Origin: Acinetobacter celticus
Lineage (GTDB): Bacteria > Pseudomonadota > Gammaproteobacteria > Pseudomonadales > Moraxellaceae
DNA length: 64,000 bases
Assembly (NCBI RefSeq): GCF_001707755.1
Contig: NZ_MBDL01000012.1
Span: forward strand, 124,001-188,000
Direction: 5' to 3'
Shown here: positions 19,241-31,175 of the stretch, piece after piece
Numbering within the stretch: the stretch's first letter is position 1
How the letters are laid out: every line of letters starts with the position of its first letter
Made by a program: the position numbers and the translations under genes
The notes under the pieces: model-generated
What the model was told of the DNA's origin: nothing
The model's database searches: none
The model's input: only the letters and a program-made list of their open reading frames with translations

Positions 19241-20281
19241 GTGTCAAAGTTTTTTTCTTTTGCAAAGTTCAGCTTTGCCTGCTCATCTCTCATCATGCTG
19301 ACTGCTTGTCAGCAACAGCCCGAGCCACAACCTGCTAAAGCACAGTTAGACAGTGCGCAAACACAGCATGATGCGGTAGATCTGACTTTGCTGTGCCAAA
19401 AGCTTGAAAAAAACATGATGGAAATTAATGCACAGCGCACGACTTTTGCACTGGAACAAATCAATCAAGATTTAAAAGTGTGTCTGCCTTTGCAAAATCT
19501 GGCCAAACAAAAACAATTATTACAACATGCCAATACCATGTATAAAAATTTTCTGCATGTAAAACGCACTTCTGCACAGCAACTGGCTTTTGAACAATAT
19601 GCCTTTGATATGGCGCAACATCCGACCATTCACCAAAGTCATTTTGAGCAACTCACCTTACGTGATCAATATTTACTCAAACATCAAGGGCAGGCCTACA
19701 TTGAATTGGTCGACCCTACGACCACAGCGATACATTACCAACGTAGTTCTGAATATTTAGGTAAAATTTTTGCGCCCTATATGCCTGAAGCAGAACGGGT
19801 CTTTATTGAAAATTTAGCTCTACAAAATGCAGAAAAGGCCTATGCGGGTCAGAATCTGTTGATTGAGCCTTTTGAGATTTCACGGCGTGCCTTATTTTGG
19901 GAAGACTATGTTCATCAATATCCTCAAAGTAGTTATCGCCAAGATGCGCAATATTTGTTGTATCAATACAAAGTCTTTTTATTTAAAGGACTTAAAAACA
20001 CCCCCGTGTCTGGCCATTATTCAGACCCCATCGACGTTCAAGTGAGTACGATTGAAGAACTGAAAAAAATCGCTCAATTGCAAAATTCTACATTGGCAAC
20101 TCAGGCAAAAAAGTTTCTAGAGTTTCTAGACTTCAGTCCAGAACAACGCATACAGCTCACAGGAGGACTAGATACACTTAGCCCTTGGCAACAGCTCGAA
20201 ATCTATTTAAATTTACGCAATCCATTGCCCAACTATAAAAAAGACTGCTTCAGTGATGGCATTTGTCTTCCATCCAAATAA
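19241..20281 (+). CDS. uncharacterised lipoprotein
   Basis: A 346-residue protein of unknown function. GTG at 19241 is chosen because it gives a compact lipoprotein signal (MSKFFSFAKFSFACSSLIMLTAC, with lipobox LTAC at about 20-23); an in-frame GTG two codons upstream is possible. The lipidated Cys is followed by a Gln/Pro linker. The mature part is helical, rich in Gln, Leu and Tyr, with no enzyme motif I recognise. Residue +2 after the Cys is Gln, so outer-membrane sorting by Lol is expected. It lies between tolC and the thiC riboswitch. Confidence 0.8.
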   Translation: MSKFFSFAKFSFACSSLIMLTACQQQPEPQPAKAQLDSAQTQHDAVDLTLLCQKLEKNMMEINAQRTTFALEQINQDLKVCLPLQNLAKQKQLLQHANTMYKNFLHVKRTSAQQLAFEQYAFDMAQHPTIHQSHFEQLTLRDQYLLKHQGQAYIELVDPTTTAIHYQRSSEYLGKIFAPYMPEAERVFIENLALQNAEKAYAGQNLLIEPFEISRRALFWEDYVHQYPQSSYRQDAQYLLYQYKVFLFKGLKNTPVSGHYSDPIDVQVSTIEELKKIAQLQNSTLATQAKKFLEFLDFSPEQRIQLTGGLDTLSPWQQLEIYLNLRNPLPNYKKDCFSDGICLPSK

Positions 20282-20379
20282 GCTAATGCCTTCATCTTTA
20301 AGAGATCTTTGACCGTCTTCAGACAAAATTGCCAAATTGGCTATTTTTTAGGGTCAGATTAAGCTAGTATTTCGCCATC

Positions 20380-20494
20380 GCTTGACGGAGCGCGAGTAAT
20401 CACTCGCTGAGATTGGGTCAGTTGTTCGTTTGAATGAACTTAAACCCAAGTACCGTTGAACCTGATCAGGTTAAGACCTGCGTAGGAATCAAGC
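20380..20494 (+). ncRNA. TPP riboswitch (THI element) of thiC
   Basis: The conserved THI-box segments are present in order: CTGAGAT at 20407-20413, GAACCTGATCAGG at 20458-20470 and GCGTAGGAATC at 20480-20490. The closing P1 helix is GCTTGA (20380-20385) with TCAAGC (20489-20494). A GCGAG/CTCGC hairpin lies at the 5' side and a small extra hairpin near 20420-20440. When thiamin pyrophosphate is bound, thiC expression should fall. Confidence 0.95.
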
Positions 20495-20525
20495 CATCTA
20501 AAAACTGAACGCCCTCAATTTATCT

Positions 20526-20568
20526 ATTTCTGTAGAAATACACGGTGCTTCTCTATCTAAATAGAGAA
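20526..20568 (+). promoter_or_regulatory. possible expression platform between the riboswitch and thiC
   Basis: Two short hairpins follow the aptamer: ATTTCTGTAGAAAT (20526-20539) and TTCTCTAT/ATAGAGAA (20549-20568). Neither has a U-tract, so this is not a plain terminator. They may instead take part in alternative folding that controls translation or Rho access. Confidence 0.4.
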
Positions 20569-20582
20569 ATTATCCCCTGTGA

Positions 20583-22547
<1,965 letters not shown>

Positions 22548-22587
22548 ATTGATTAAAAAAAATTGGCGTTCTTTTAAATCTCAGTTA

Positions 22588-22617
22588 GGATGAAAACTGC
22601 CGTTTTCATCCTTTTTT
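22588..22617 (+). terminator. intrinsic terminator of thiC
   Basis: A perfect 10-bp stem GGATGAAAAC/GTTTTCATCC with loop TGCC, followed by T6, 40 bases after the thiC stop. It separates thiC from nudF. Confidence 0.9.
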
Positions 22618-22633
22618 AATTGACATTAAAGTT

Positions 22634-23254
22634 ATGAATATTATTCAACAAGCATCTTATAATAACAACGATTACGCCATTGATGGGCGCGAATATCTGT
22701 TTAAGGGTTTTATTCAAGTCGAAAAACTCAGCTTACGTCATCGCTTGTTTAAGCAAAGCGACTATACATCGGTCATCCAACGTGAATTGGTGCATCGACC
22801 TGAAGCGGCAGGTGTGCTCATTTATAGCCTACAACAGCAAAAATTTGCCTTAATTGAACAATTTCGTGTGGGCGCAATTGATGATGCGGTATCGCCATGG
22901 CAACTGGAAATTATTGCGGGCGTATTAGATGGTGATGAATCGGCTGAAAGTTGTATCCGCAGAGAAAGCCTTGAAGAATCTGGCTGTGCATTAAATCAAT
23001 TACAACATATTTTTAGTTTTTACCCTTCTGCAGGCGCATGCTCTGAATTATTTCACTTATATGTGGCCGAAGCACACTTGCCTGAACACGGTGGCATATT
23101 TGGTGTACCTGATGAAGGTGAAAATATTTTACTGCATATTTTGAATTTTACCGATCTGCCTGAGCTAATGGTTAATGGTCGGTTAAAAAACGCACCTGTC
23201 ATTATGGCCTTGCAATGGTTGCAGCAGAAAATTCATAATATGCAGAATGTCTAA
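22634..23254 (+). CDS. nudF: ADP-ribose pyrophosphatase (Nudix hydrolase)
   Basis: Hydrolyses ADP-ribose to AMP and ribose-5-phosphate. The 206-residue protein has the Nudix box at about 96-118: G-x5-E-x7-R-E-S-L-E-E-S-G, with all metal-binding Glu present, followed by the SAGACSELFHLYVA segment typical of ADP-ribose-specific members. Neighbours tolC, thiC and cpdA match the nudF locus of Pseudomonas and E. coli. The yqiB gene usually placed between nudF and cpdA is missing. Confidence 0.92.
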   Translation: MNIIQQASYNNNDYAIDGREYLFKGFIQVEKLSLRHRLFKQSDYTSVIQRELVHRPEAAGVLIYSLQQQKFALIEQFRVGAIDDAVSPWQLEIIAGVLDGDESAESCIRRESLEESGCALNQLQHIFSFYPSAGACSELFHLYVAEAHLPEHGGIFGVPDEGENILLHILNFTDLPELMVNGRLKNAPVIMALQWLQQKIHNMQNV

Positions 23255-23270
23255 GGGGAAGGACATAGCT

Positions 23271-24074
23271 TTGTCAATGAATACAGATATATCATCCGAC
23301 TGGACCATCATTCAAATTTCAGACACGCATCTTATGGATCAAGCTGACCATACATTTGCGGGGATGAACCCTGAACAAAGCTTTCATATCGTGATGGAGC
23401 ATTTGACACATCATTATTCAACGCCTGATGCCATCATTCATACGGGTGACTTGGCTCAAGTTCCTGTGCAGGAAACCTATTCGCGTTACTTGCAGTATAT
23501 GCAGACCCTGAATATTCCACATTACCAAATTCCGGGTAATCATGATGATCGTGCGGTATTCCCTTTTCATTTACAACAAGATCAGGCTCACCTGCTCAGC
23601 TTTGGCCAATGGCGTATTGTGCTACTCAACAGTGCTGTAGTCGACCAAGTCGATGGTTGGATTTCTGAGGCACAACTGACGCAACTGGATCAAATTTTAA
23701 CTGCACACCCTGAACAGCATGTCATCATTGCCTGTCATCATCACCCTTTTGCTATGCAGTCTTTGTGGATTGATCAACATAAGTTAAAAAATTCAACGCA
23801 TTTAATGCATGTGATTGCCAAGCACCAAAATGTGAAAGTGGTTTTATACGGCCACGTCCACCAAGACTCAAGTAATGAGTGGCATGGCGTACAGTTTTTA
23901 TCGACTCCCTCCACCAGTATCCAGTTCAAACCGCAGAGTGATACCTTTGCACTCGATGAGTCTTTTCCGGGTTATCGTGTACTGAATTTAAAAGAAAATG
24001 GGGAGTTTTCTACTGAAGTGGTGCGCGTAAAAATTAATCAACCTAAAATTAATATTGAAATTTCAGGTTATTAA
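23271..24074 (+). CDS. cpdA: 3',5'-cyclic-AMP phosphodiesterase CpdA
   Basis: A metallophosphoesterase that degrades cAMP and so tunes cAMP-CRP signalling. The metal-site motifs are all present: ISDTHL, HTGDLAQ, PGNHDD, CHHHPF and YGHVHQD. The start is uncertain. TTG at 23271 has GGAAGGA seven bases upstream; ATG at 23277 follows two codons later; an in-frame ATG at 23247 overlaps the nudF end but lacks a ribosome site. From TTG the protein has 267 residues, close to E. coli CpdA. It is probably co-transcribed with nudF. Confidence 0.9.
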   Translation: MSMNTDISSDWTIIQISDTHLMDQADHTFAGMNPEQSFHIVMEHLTHHYSTPDAIIHTGDLAQVPVQETYSRYLQYMQTLNIPHYQIPGNHDDRAVFPFHLQQDQAHLLSFGQWRIVLLNSAVVDQVDGWISEAQLTQLDQILTAHPEQHVIIACHHHPFAMQSLWIDQHKLKNSTHLMHVIAKHQNVKVVLYGHVHQDSSNEWHGVQFLSTPSTSIQFKPQSDTFALDESFPGYRVLNLKENGEFSTEVVRVKINQPKINIEISGY

Positions 24075-24224
24075 CTTTTAATTTTGTTTTTTTTACTTTA
24101 GTTTATTGCCTCAGATAGGAATGAGATCGTTTCAATCGAAACATCTAAGACTATCAAAATCGAAAAAAAGTCTATATGATGACGGCCCTTGTAGGTGAAA
24201 TATCCTCTAGGGTGGATAAAAAAC

Positions 24225-24254
24225 TTGCATATCACCATATTTTTTGCGTATAGA
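24225..24254 (+). promoter_or_regulatory. candidate sigma-70 promoter of dksA
   Basis: TTGCAT (24225-24230) and TATAGA (24249-24254) are spaced 18 bases apart, 28 bases upstream of the dksA ATG. Motif match only. Confidence 0.4.
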
Positions 24255-24282
24255 TATAAGCATATGATGAGGAATGCCCTAT

Positions 24283-24810
24283 ATGGCGAATGACAACCAA
24301 AATCAAGTCTTAGACGAACAAGTTGCGGTAACAGATGAAAAGTCTGTAAAACGTGTCCGTAAAGCAAAGCCGAAAGCGTCTGAAAGTGGTTCTACTGCTA
24401 GCTTATTTGGTATTGAGCCTTATCAACCTAAGAAAAACGAAGAATACATGTCTGAAGGGCAACTTGAGCACTTCCGTCGTATTTTGTTGGCATGGAAAGC
24501 TGAATTGATGTCTGAAGTCGACCGTACTTTAAACACCATGCAAGATGAAAATACTGCGCTTCCAGACGTCAATGACCGTGCAACGCAAGAAGAAGAGTTC
24601 GCCATTGAATTACGTACACGTGACCGTGAACGTAAATTAATTCGTAAAATTGAGCAATCAATTGAAGCGATTAAAAATGATGACTACGGTTTCTGCGAAA
24701 CTTGCGGTATTGAAATTGGCTTACGTCGCTTAGAAGCGCGTCCAACAGCAACTTTATGTATCGACTGCAAAACCCTTGCAGAGATCAAAGAGAAGCAAAA
24801 TAACGGTTAA
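24283..24810 (+). CDS. dksA: RNA polymerase-binding transcription factor DksA
   Basis: DksA enters the secondary channel of RNA polymerase and, with ppGpp, adjusts rRNA and amino-acid promoters. The ATG at 24283 has GAGGA nine bases upstream; the ATG at 24274 sits directly against that site and is unlikely. The 175-residue protein has an N-terminal extension of about 25 residues rich in Lys/Val/Asp compared with E. coli (151). The coiled-coil tip has D95-V-N-D98-R-A100, the DxxDxA motif. Zinc ligands are C138, C141, C159 and C162. gluQ follows, as in enterobacteria. Confidence 0.96.
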   Translation: MANDNQNQVLDEQVAVTDEKSVKRVRKAKPKASESGSTASLFGIEPYQPKKNEEYMSEGQLEHFRRILLAWKAELMSEVDRTLNTMQDENTALPDVNDRATQEEEFAIELRTRDRERKLIRKIEQSIEAIKNDDYGFCETCGIEIGLRRLEARPTATLCIDCKTLAEIKEKQNNG

Positions 24811-24837
24811 TCATGTTATTGAATAATCCTCCCTCAA

Positions 24838-24860
24838 CCTCTCCTTGTGTAAAGGAGGGG
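24838..24860 (+). promoter_or_regulatory. hairpin sequestering the gluQ Shine-Dalgarno
   Basis: CCTCTCCTT (24838-24846) pairs with AAGGAGGGG (24852-24860) over 9 bp (one G-U) around loop GTGTA. The right arm is the ribosome-binding site AGGAGG of gluQ. No U-tract follows, so it is not an intrinsic terminator. Confidence 0.65.
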
Positions 24861-24869
24861 GACAACAGG

Positions 24870-25730
24870 ATGGCTTATGTGGGTCGGTTTGCGCCATCGC
24901 CAACCGGCCCTTTACATTTTGGCTCTTTAATTACAGCCATTGCCAGTTACTGCGATGCCCGTGCTCATTTAGGCTCATGGTTGGTACGTATTGAAGATAC
25001 CGATATCCCACGCATTTACCCCGGCAGTGAAGATCACATTCTACGTGCGCTTGACGCTTTTCAGTTTGAACCCGATGCAGACATCATCTTTCAAAAAGAC
25101 CGCATAGACATTTATGAAGCAGTGATTGAACAGTTACATCAGCAAGGTGCTGTTTATGCCTGCCAATGTCGACGCAAAATGCTCGGTTCCAATCATATTT
25201 ATATGGGCACTTGCCGAGACCTCGCTTTACCCTTAGAAAACCAAGCCATACGTGTCAAGGTAGATAATCAAACCATTTGCTTTACTGACCGCCTCCAAGG
25301 GCGACATTGCTCCCAATTACAACAAGATTTAGGTGATTTTGTCCTCAAGCGTCGCGATGGGATTATGAATTATCAGCTTGCTGTAGTCGTCGATGATTAT
25401 CTTCAAGGAATCACCCACGTCGTTCGTGGCGCAGATTTATTGGATAATACCGAACGTCAAATTTGGCTGGGAAAATTGCTGGGCTACCCTGAATTGCAGT
25501 ATATGCATTTGCCTTTGGCTATGAATGATCAAGGCCGAAAACTGTCTAAACAAAATAGGGCGCAAGCCTTGGACTTAACGCAAGCATCGCAACTTTTGCA
25601 GCAAGCTTTGCTCGCCTTGCATCAACCGAGGGTGGAACTGGATACACCCGCGAATATGCTAAAACAAGCCATTGCACAATGGGACGTTACATTCATTCCA
25701 CACGGCACAGAGTTGCAGGGAACTTATTGA
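24870..25730 (+). CDS. gluQ: glutamyl-Q tRNA(Asp) synthetase
   Basis: Attaches glutamate to the queuosine base of tRNA-Asp. ATG at 24870 gives 286 residues starting MAYVGRFAPSPTGPLHFGSL, the HIGH-type ATP site. The zinc segment has CQC (near 101-103) and C117 in MGTCR. The KMSKS-like loop is KLSKQNRA. The protein lacks the anticodon-binding domain of full glutamyl-tRNA synthetase, as expected. An upstream in-frame ATG at 24813 would start inside the hairpin leader and adds a non-conserved extension. It follows dksA with a 59-base leader. Confidence 0.94.
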   Translation: MAYVGRFAPSPTGPLHFGSLITAIASYCDARAHLGSWLVRIEDTDIPRIYPGSEDHILRALDAFQFEPDADIIFQKDRIDIYEAVIEQLHQQGAVYACQCRRKMLGSNHIYMGTCRDLALPLENQAIRVKVDNQTICFTDRLQGRHCSQLQQDLGDFVLKRRDGIMNYQLAVVVDDYLQGITHVVRGADLLDNTERQIWLGKLLGYPELQYMHLPLAMNDQGRKLSKQNRAQALDLTQASQLLQQALLALHQPRVELDTPANMLKQAIAQWDVTFIPHGTELQGTY

Positions 25731-25820
25731 TAAAATAGCTTTATGCTCAAAGTTATTTAGCGACTAAAGTATCGAAGCGGCCCCTTCTGCTATTGTTCAA
25801 TAATTATAAAAATCACAGAA

Positions 25821-25856
25821 TAAAAAACCGAGCATAGTTTGTACCACACTCGGTTT
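25821..25856 (-). terminator. intrinsic terminator of murD-ftsW
   Basis: AAAACCGAG (25823-25831) pairs with CTCGGTTTT (25848-25856). On the minus strand the stem is followed by a U run, 22 bases past the ftsW stop. Confidence 0.7.
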
Positions 25857-25877
25857 TCAGGTTTTAAACCCGCTTCT

Positions 25878-27074
25878 TTAGAAACTAGATTCTTCTTTAC
25901 TTGGATTAACTTGATTGGTCGCAGATTCAATTTTTAAGATCAAACTGACCATCACAGCACAAATAATCAAAGACGAGCCACCATAACTAATAAAAGGCAA
26001 AGTCAGGCCCTTTGTCGGTAACATTCCCATATTCATTCCTGCATTCACCAAAATTTGAAGCAAGAAAATAATACTGATACCGTAAGCCAAATAACCTGCA
26101 CGTAAATACTGATTTTTTAATGCCCGATGGCCAATTTTAATACAGCACAGCACCATGGTAAAAGACAGCACTAAAACAGTGGTAATGCCGAAAAAGCCAA
26201 ATTCCTCACCTAAAATAGCCAACATGAAGTCAGTGTGTGCTTCGGGTAGATAAGACATTTTTTGAATACTGTGTCCTAAGCCAACGCCAAACCATTCACC
26301 ACGACCAAAGGCCATTAAGGCATTCGACAACTGATAACCTGTTCCTAGTGGATCAGCCCAAGGATTGGTAAAAGACAACGCACGTTGCAAACGATATGGC
26401 TCGAAGACAATCGCAATAGCCAAGCCCGCAATAATAAAGGCCAAAAAGGCAATAAATTGAATGGCGGGTGCGCCTGCAAGGAAAAATACCCCCAAGATCA
26501 TGAGGACAATCACAGCCGTTGCTCCTAAGTCTGGCTCAGCCAAAATTAAGCCCACCGTGATAACCATCACAATACCCAGACGAATCAGACCTGAAACACT
26601 GGTTCGTACTTCCTCTGCCCTTCGAACCACATAGTCTGCGGTAAAAATGGCCATCATGACTTTTGCCACTTCAGAGGCTTGCAAAGTAAAGCCTGCAATA
26701 CGAATCCAGCGGGTTGAACCATTGACCTCGGTTCCTGCCACCAATACAAAGATCAACAATAAAATGGTCATGAGCCACAATGCAAAGGTATTGTTAAACC
26801 ACACATTCAACGGCACTTTATAGGCTAAAAATGCTGCCACACAGGCCACAAAAATTGAAACACCATGTCGTGTCACATAATGAAATGCATTTTCATGTAA
26901 GCGGTCTGCATAAGGCATAGAGGCCGAAGCCACCATAATGGAGCCAATACAGAGCAAAGCCAATACGCAAAAAATAAGGGTATTTCGCATATTCATTTCG
27001 GCAGGAAATTTGGGTGCCCACCGATCATAGACGTCATTTATTTTACTGATGGTCGTCTGAGCTAACCCAGCCAT
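25878..27074 (-). CDS. ftsW: FtsW, septal peptidoglycan glycosyltransferase / division protein
   Basis: A SEDS-family membrane protein that polymerises glycan strands at the division septum with FtsI. The 398-residue protein has about ten transmembrane helices. SEDS motifs are present: NGSTRWIRIAGFTLQASEVAK with the key region after helix 4, TAVIVLMILGVFFLAGA, and GMLPTKGLTLPFISYGGSSL near the C terminus. It follows murD by 21 bases, the murD-ftsW piece of the division and cell wall cluster; mraY, murG and others are not here. Confidence 0.95.
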   Translation of the reverse strand: MAGLAQTTISKINDVYDRWAPKFPAEMNMRNTLIFCVLALLCIGSIMVASASMPYADRLHENAFHYVTRHGVSIFVACVAAFLAYKVPLNVWFNNTFALWLMTILLLIFVLVAGTEVNGSTRWIRIAGFTLQASEVAKVMMAIFTADYVVRRAEEVRTSVSGLIRLGIVMVITVGLILAEPDLGATAVIVLMILGVFFLAGAPAIQFIAFLAFIIAGLAIAIVFEPYRLQRALSFTNPWADPLGTGYQLSNALMAFGRGEWFGVGLGHSIQKMSYLPEAHTDFMLAILGEEFGFFGITTVLVLSFTMVLCCIKIGHRALKNQYLRAGYLAYGISIIFLLQILVNAGMNMGMLPTKGLTLPFISYGGSSLIICAVMVSLILKIESATNQVNPSKEESSF

Positions 27075-27095
27075 ACAACTTTCCTTATCGTTCTT

Positions 27096-28448
<1,353 letters not shown>

Positions 28449-28550
28449 TCACCAACATTGAATTTTTTAAATTTGCAAAATGTTAGCACTTTGCTGTTTT
28501 GAATACTTTTTCAGTTTTGACTTTCTAACAGTTTTTTTGTGTCAGCGCGT

Positions 28551-28580
28551 AAAAAAACCGTCATATTGATGACGGTTTTT
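28551..28580 (-). terminator. intrinsic terminator of the feo operon
   Basis: AAAAACCGTCAT/ATGACGGTTTTT with loop ATTG. On the minus strand it is followed by U7. It lies 36 bases past the small Cys-rich gene and before murD. Confidence 0.85.
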
Positions 28581-28615
28581 CTATTTCACAGCAAAGTAGA
28601 TTTAAGTCGTGGTTT

Positions 28616-28867
28616 TTATTTCCACTTTACCGCCTGCACTGGTGATTTTTTTTCAGTCGGTGCATCCGTACTAGAACAGCCACAACTTCCACCACAACCC
28701 GCAACCATGGCAGGCTTTAAGCGTTTAGCAATAGCCGTCCAACCCTGTTTTTGGGCCACATTCGATAAAGACAGAAAAAATGTATAAGCTGTTTTTGGAA
28801 AAACCTTCTTAAACACCACGACAGCACTCCAAATCACCAATGCAGCCACAATTAGTATTTCAATCAT
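28616..28867 (-). CDS. small Cys-rich membrane protein associated with FeoB
   Basis: An 83-residue protein with one N-terminal membrane segment (about 3-24), a basic helical middle and a Gly/Cys segment GCGGSCGCSS near 58-67. This layout fits the FeoB-associated Cys-rich / DUF6587 type of membrane protein. It follows feoB by 29 bases and ends at the operon terminator. A role in ferrous iron uptake (binding or regulating FeoB) is inferred from position; no FeoC gene is present. Confidence 0.8.
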   Translation of the reverse strand: MIEILIVAALVIWSAVVVFKKVFPKTAYTFFLSLSNVAQKQGWTAIAKRLKPAMVAGCGGSCGCSSTDAPTEKKSPVQAVKWK

Positions 28868-28896
28868 TGTTGTCTCCTCTTACGTCGCCTAAAAAA

Positions 28897-30750
28897 TTAT
28901 CCAAAATAATGTGATGCAATCTGATAGGTTAAGAAAGCCATTAAATAAGCCAAACCAAATAAATAAACCGTCATAAAGCCCACAGTTTTCCACGAACCAG
29001 TTTCACGTTTCACCGTAGCCAATGTTGCCAAGCAATGCGGTGCATAAACAAACCACACCAATAAAGACAGCCCTGTTGCCAATGACCAACCTAAGTCACC
29101 ACTACTAATTAATGTCGATAAACCTTGTGATACCGCATCTTCATCGGTTGCAGATAAAGCATAGACCGTACCCAATGCAGCAACCACTACTTCACGCGCT
29201 GCCATGGCAGGAATCAGTGCAATACAGATTTGCCAGTTAAAACCAAGCGGTGCAAAAATAGGTTGAATAACATGACCCAACATCCCTGCAAATGAATAAT
29301 CAATATCAGGGAGGGTTGCACCTGTTGGTGGTTGTGGGAAGGTACACAAGAACCAGAGCAAGATCGATAAGGCAAAAATAATGCCACCGACACGCTTTAA
29401 AAAGATTTTGGCGCGATCTAGCAGGCCAATCCAAATGCTTTTCACATCTGGAAAACGATAACTTGGCAATTCCATCAACAACGCATGTTGAGATTTATCT
29501 TTCTGGAAAAATTTCAGTACAGTCGCCACCACTAAGGCACTGACAATACCCGCCATGTACAAGGCGAACAGCACAAGACCTTGTAAATTCAATACGCCCC
29601 ATACCATTTTTGCAGGAATGAAGGCTGAAATAAGTAAGGCATAAACCGGTAAACGCGCTGAACAGGTCATCAAAGGAGCAACCAAAATGGTCACAAGACG
29701 ATCACGCGGGTCACTAATACTCCGCGTTGCCATTACCCCAGGTACAGCACAAGCAAAACTAGACAATAATGGAATAAAGGCACGTCCACTCAGACCCGCC
29801 TTGAACATCAACTTATCCAGTAAAAAGGCGGCGCGTGGTAAATAACCCGATTCTTCAAGCACTAAAATAAAGAAGAATAAAATTATAATTTGTGGCAAGA
29901 ACACAACCACACTGCCCGCACCCGCAATAATGCCATCCACGACTAAACTATTTAGCAAAGGATGAGAAATATGCTGTCCAATAAATTCGCCAAACCAACC
30001 AAAGAAGCTTTCAATGCCATCCATGAACGGGGCCGCCCATGCAAACACCGCTTGGAAAATAACAAACATGATGACGGTTAAGCTGATTAAGCCGAATATT
30101 GGATGTAAAAATATTTTGTCTAGAAAATCTGAACGCTTATCTTCTTGATCAACAAAAAGTACAACATCATTCAAAATAGTGGCAATTTTTTGGTGATTGT
30201 TGCCCGTTAAACCGCTGAGTTCTGTATGTGGAAGTGCATATTTGCCCTTATCCAATGCATTCATTAAGCTTTCAATACCCGCATTGCGTACCGCAACGGT
30301 TTCAACCACTGGAATGCCAAGGCGTTCCGAAAGTTTTTGGGTATTAATTTGCATCCCGCGTCGGCGTGCTTCGTCCATCATGTTCAGTACAAGTAAAATT
30401 GGGCGTCCAAGCTCAATTATTTCAAGCACTAGACCCAAATGCAGTTTGAGGTTTGTGGCATCAACCACACATAGGAACGCATCCTGATGACCTTCTTCTG
30501 CAATTTTTCCTTGCACGACATCACGGGTAATTTCTTCATCTGGGCTAGTCGCATTCAGACTATACGTACCTGGTAAATCTAATACCCGTACCGCTTTGCC
30601 TGAAGGTAAAGTAAATTGCCCAACTTTACGTTCAACCGTCACACCCGCATAGTTCGCAACTTTTTGGCGTGTTCCAGTTAAATGATTAAATAATGATGTT
30701 TTACCACAGTTGGGATTCCCGACGAGGGCAATACGTAACGCCTCACTCAT
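28897..30750 (-). CDS. feoB: ferrous iron transporter FeoB
   Basis: FeoB is the inner-membrane Fe(II) importer. The 617-residue protein has an N-terminal G domain: G1 GNPNCGKTS (11-19), G3 DLPGTYSL and G4 NMMDEARRRG. The membrane core has two Gate motifs (SCACAVPGVMATR and REVVVAALGTVYAL). It is clearly shorter than E. coli FeoB (about 770), mostly from a compact helical linker after the G domain and a short C-terminal end. Its start overlaps the feoA stop by 4 bases (ATGA), so it is translationally coupled to feoA. Confidence 0.95.
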   Translation of the reverse strand: MSEALRIALVGNPNCGKTSLFNHLTGTRQKVANYAGVTVERKVGQFTLPSGKAVRVLDLPGTYSLNATSPDEEITRDVVQGKIAEEGHQDAFLCVVDATNLKLHLGLVLEIIELGRPILLVLNMMDEARRRGMQINTQKLSERLGIPVVETVAVRNAGIESLMNALDKGKYALPHTELSGLTGNNHQKIATILNDVVLFVDQEDKRSDFLDKIFLHPIFGLISLTVIMFVIFQAVFAWAAPFMDGIESFFGWFGEFIGQHISHPLLNSLVVDGIIAGAGSVVVFLPQIIILFFFILVLEESGYLPRAAFLLDKLMFKAGLSGRAFIPLLSSFACAVPGVMATRSISDPRDRLVTILVAPLMTCSARLPVYALLISAFIPAKMVWGVLNLQGLVLFALYMAGIVSALVVATVLKFFQKDKSQHALLMELPSYRFPDVKSIWIGLLDRAKIFLKRVGGIIFALSILLWFLCTFPQPPTGATLPDIDYSFAGMLGHVIQPIFAPLGFNWQICIALIPAMAAREVVVAALGTVYALSATDEDAVSQGLSTLISSGDLGWSLATGLSLLVWFVYAPHCLATLATVKRETGSWKTVGFMTVYLFGLAYLMAFLTYQIASHYFG

Positions 30751-31004
30751 GCGGGGGCTCCTTCAATTTCTATTTTTTCAGCTTCAATTTTGCGCAGTGC
30801 AAAGCGAGTAAATCCAATTTGAATTAAAATGGGGTCGCCACCAAAAATACCTTTGGTAATCACTTGCACTGTTGTACCTGGAATAAAACCCAATGTTTCC
30901 AGACGACTTGCAACAAGATCAGCCTGAGCATTTTGCTCATTTTCAAGGCGATGCACCTTTTGAATAATGGCTGACTGTTTGACTTTTAAATCAGATAAAC
31001 GCAC
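30747..31004 (-). CDS. feoA: ferrous iron transport protein FeoA
   Basis: A small SH3-like cytoplasmic protein needed for FeoB activity. GTG at 31004 is chosen: it has AGGA eight bases upstream and gives the usual start MRLSDLKVKQSA (85 residues). An upstream ATG at 31043 would extend into the promoter and Fur-like site. The core LGFIPGTTVQVITKGIFGGDP and FALRKIEAEKI matches FeoA. It is the first gene of feoA-feoB-Cys-rich. Confidence 0.93.
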   Translation of the reverse strand: MRLSDLKVKQSAIIQKVHRLENEQNAQADLVASRLETLGFIPGTTVQVITKGIFGGDPILIQIGFTRFALRKIEAEKIEIEGAPA

Positions 31005-31044
31005 GTATCTAATCCTGAAAAATTTTGTCCAGTATACAATCAAA

Positions 31045-31059
31045 TGAGAATAATTACCA
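31045..31059. promoter_or_regulatory. candidate Fur box upstream of feoA
   Basis: TGAGAATAATTACCA matches the 7-1-7 Fur consensus (TGATAAT-N-ATTATCA) at 12 of 14 positions. It lies 41 bases upstream of the feoA GTG, a position that would repress the feo operon when iron is plentiful. Confidence 0.65.
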
Positions 31060-31175
31060 AATCAGATTTGATTTCAATTCTCATTCAACATCCATCCATC
31101 GACAGTCTAAAGAAATTCATTTACATTGCATAAAACCAAGCATTTATGGGGTTCACAGATGAAAGTTGAAATTGC

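Noticed and set aside
24098..24367. Minus-strand ORF across the dksA promoter
   Set aside because: It overlaps the dksA start on the opposite strand and has no ribosome site or family resemblance.
24838..24860. Hairpin before gluQ as an intrinsic terminator
   Set aside because: No U-tract follows the stem on either strand; the right arm is the ribosome-binding site.
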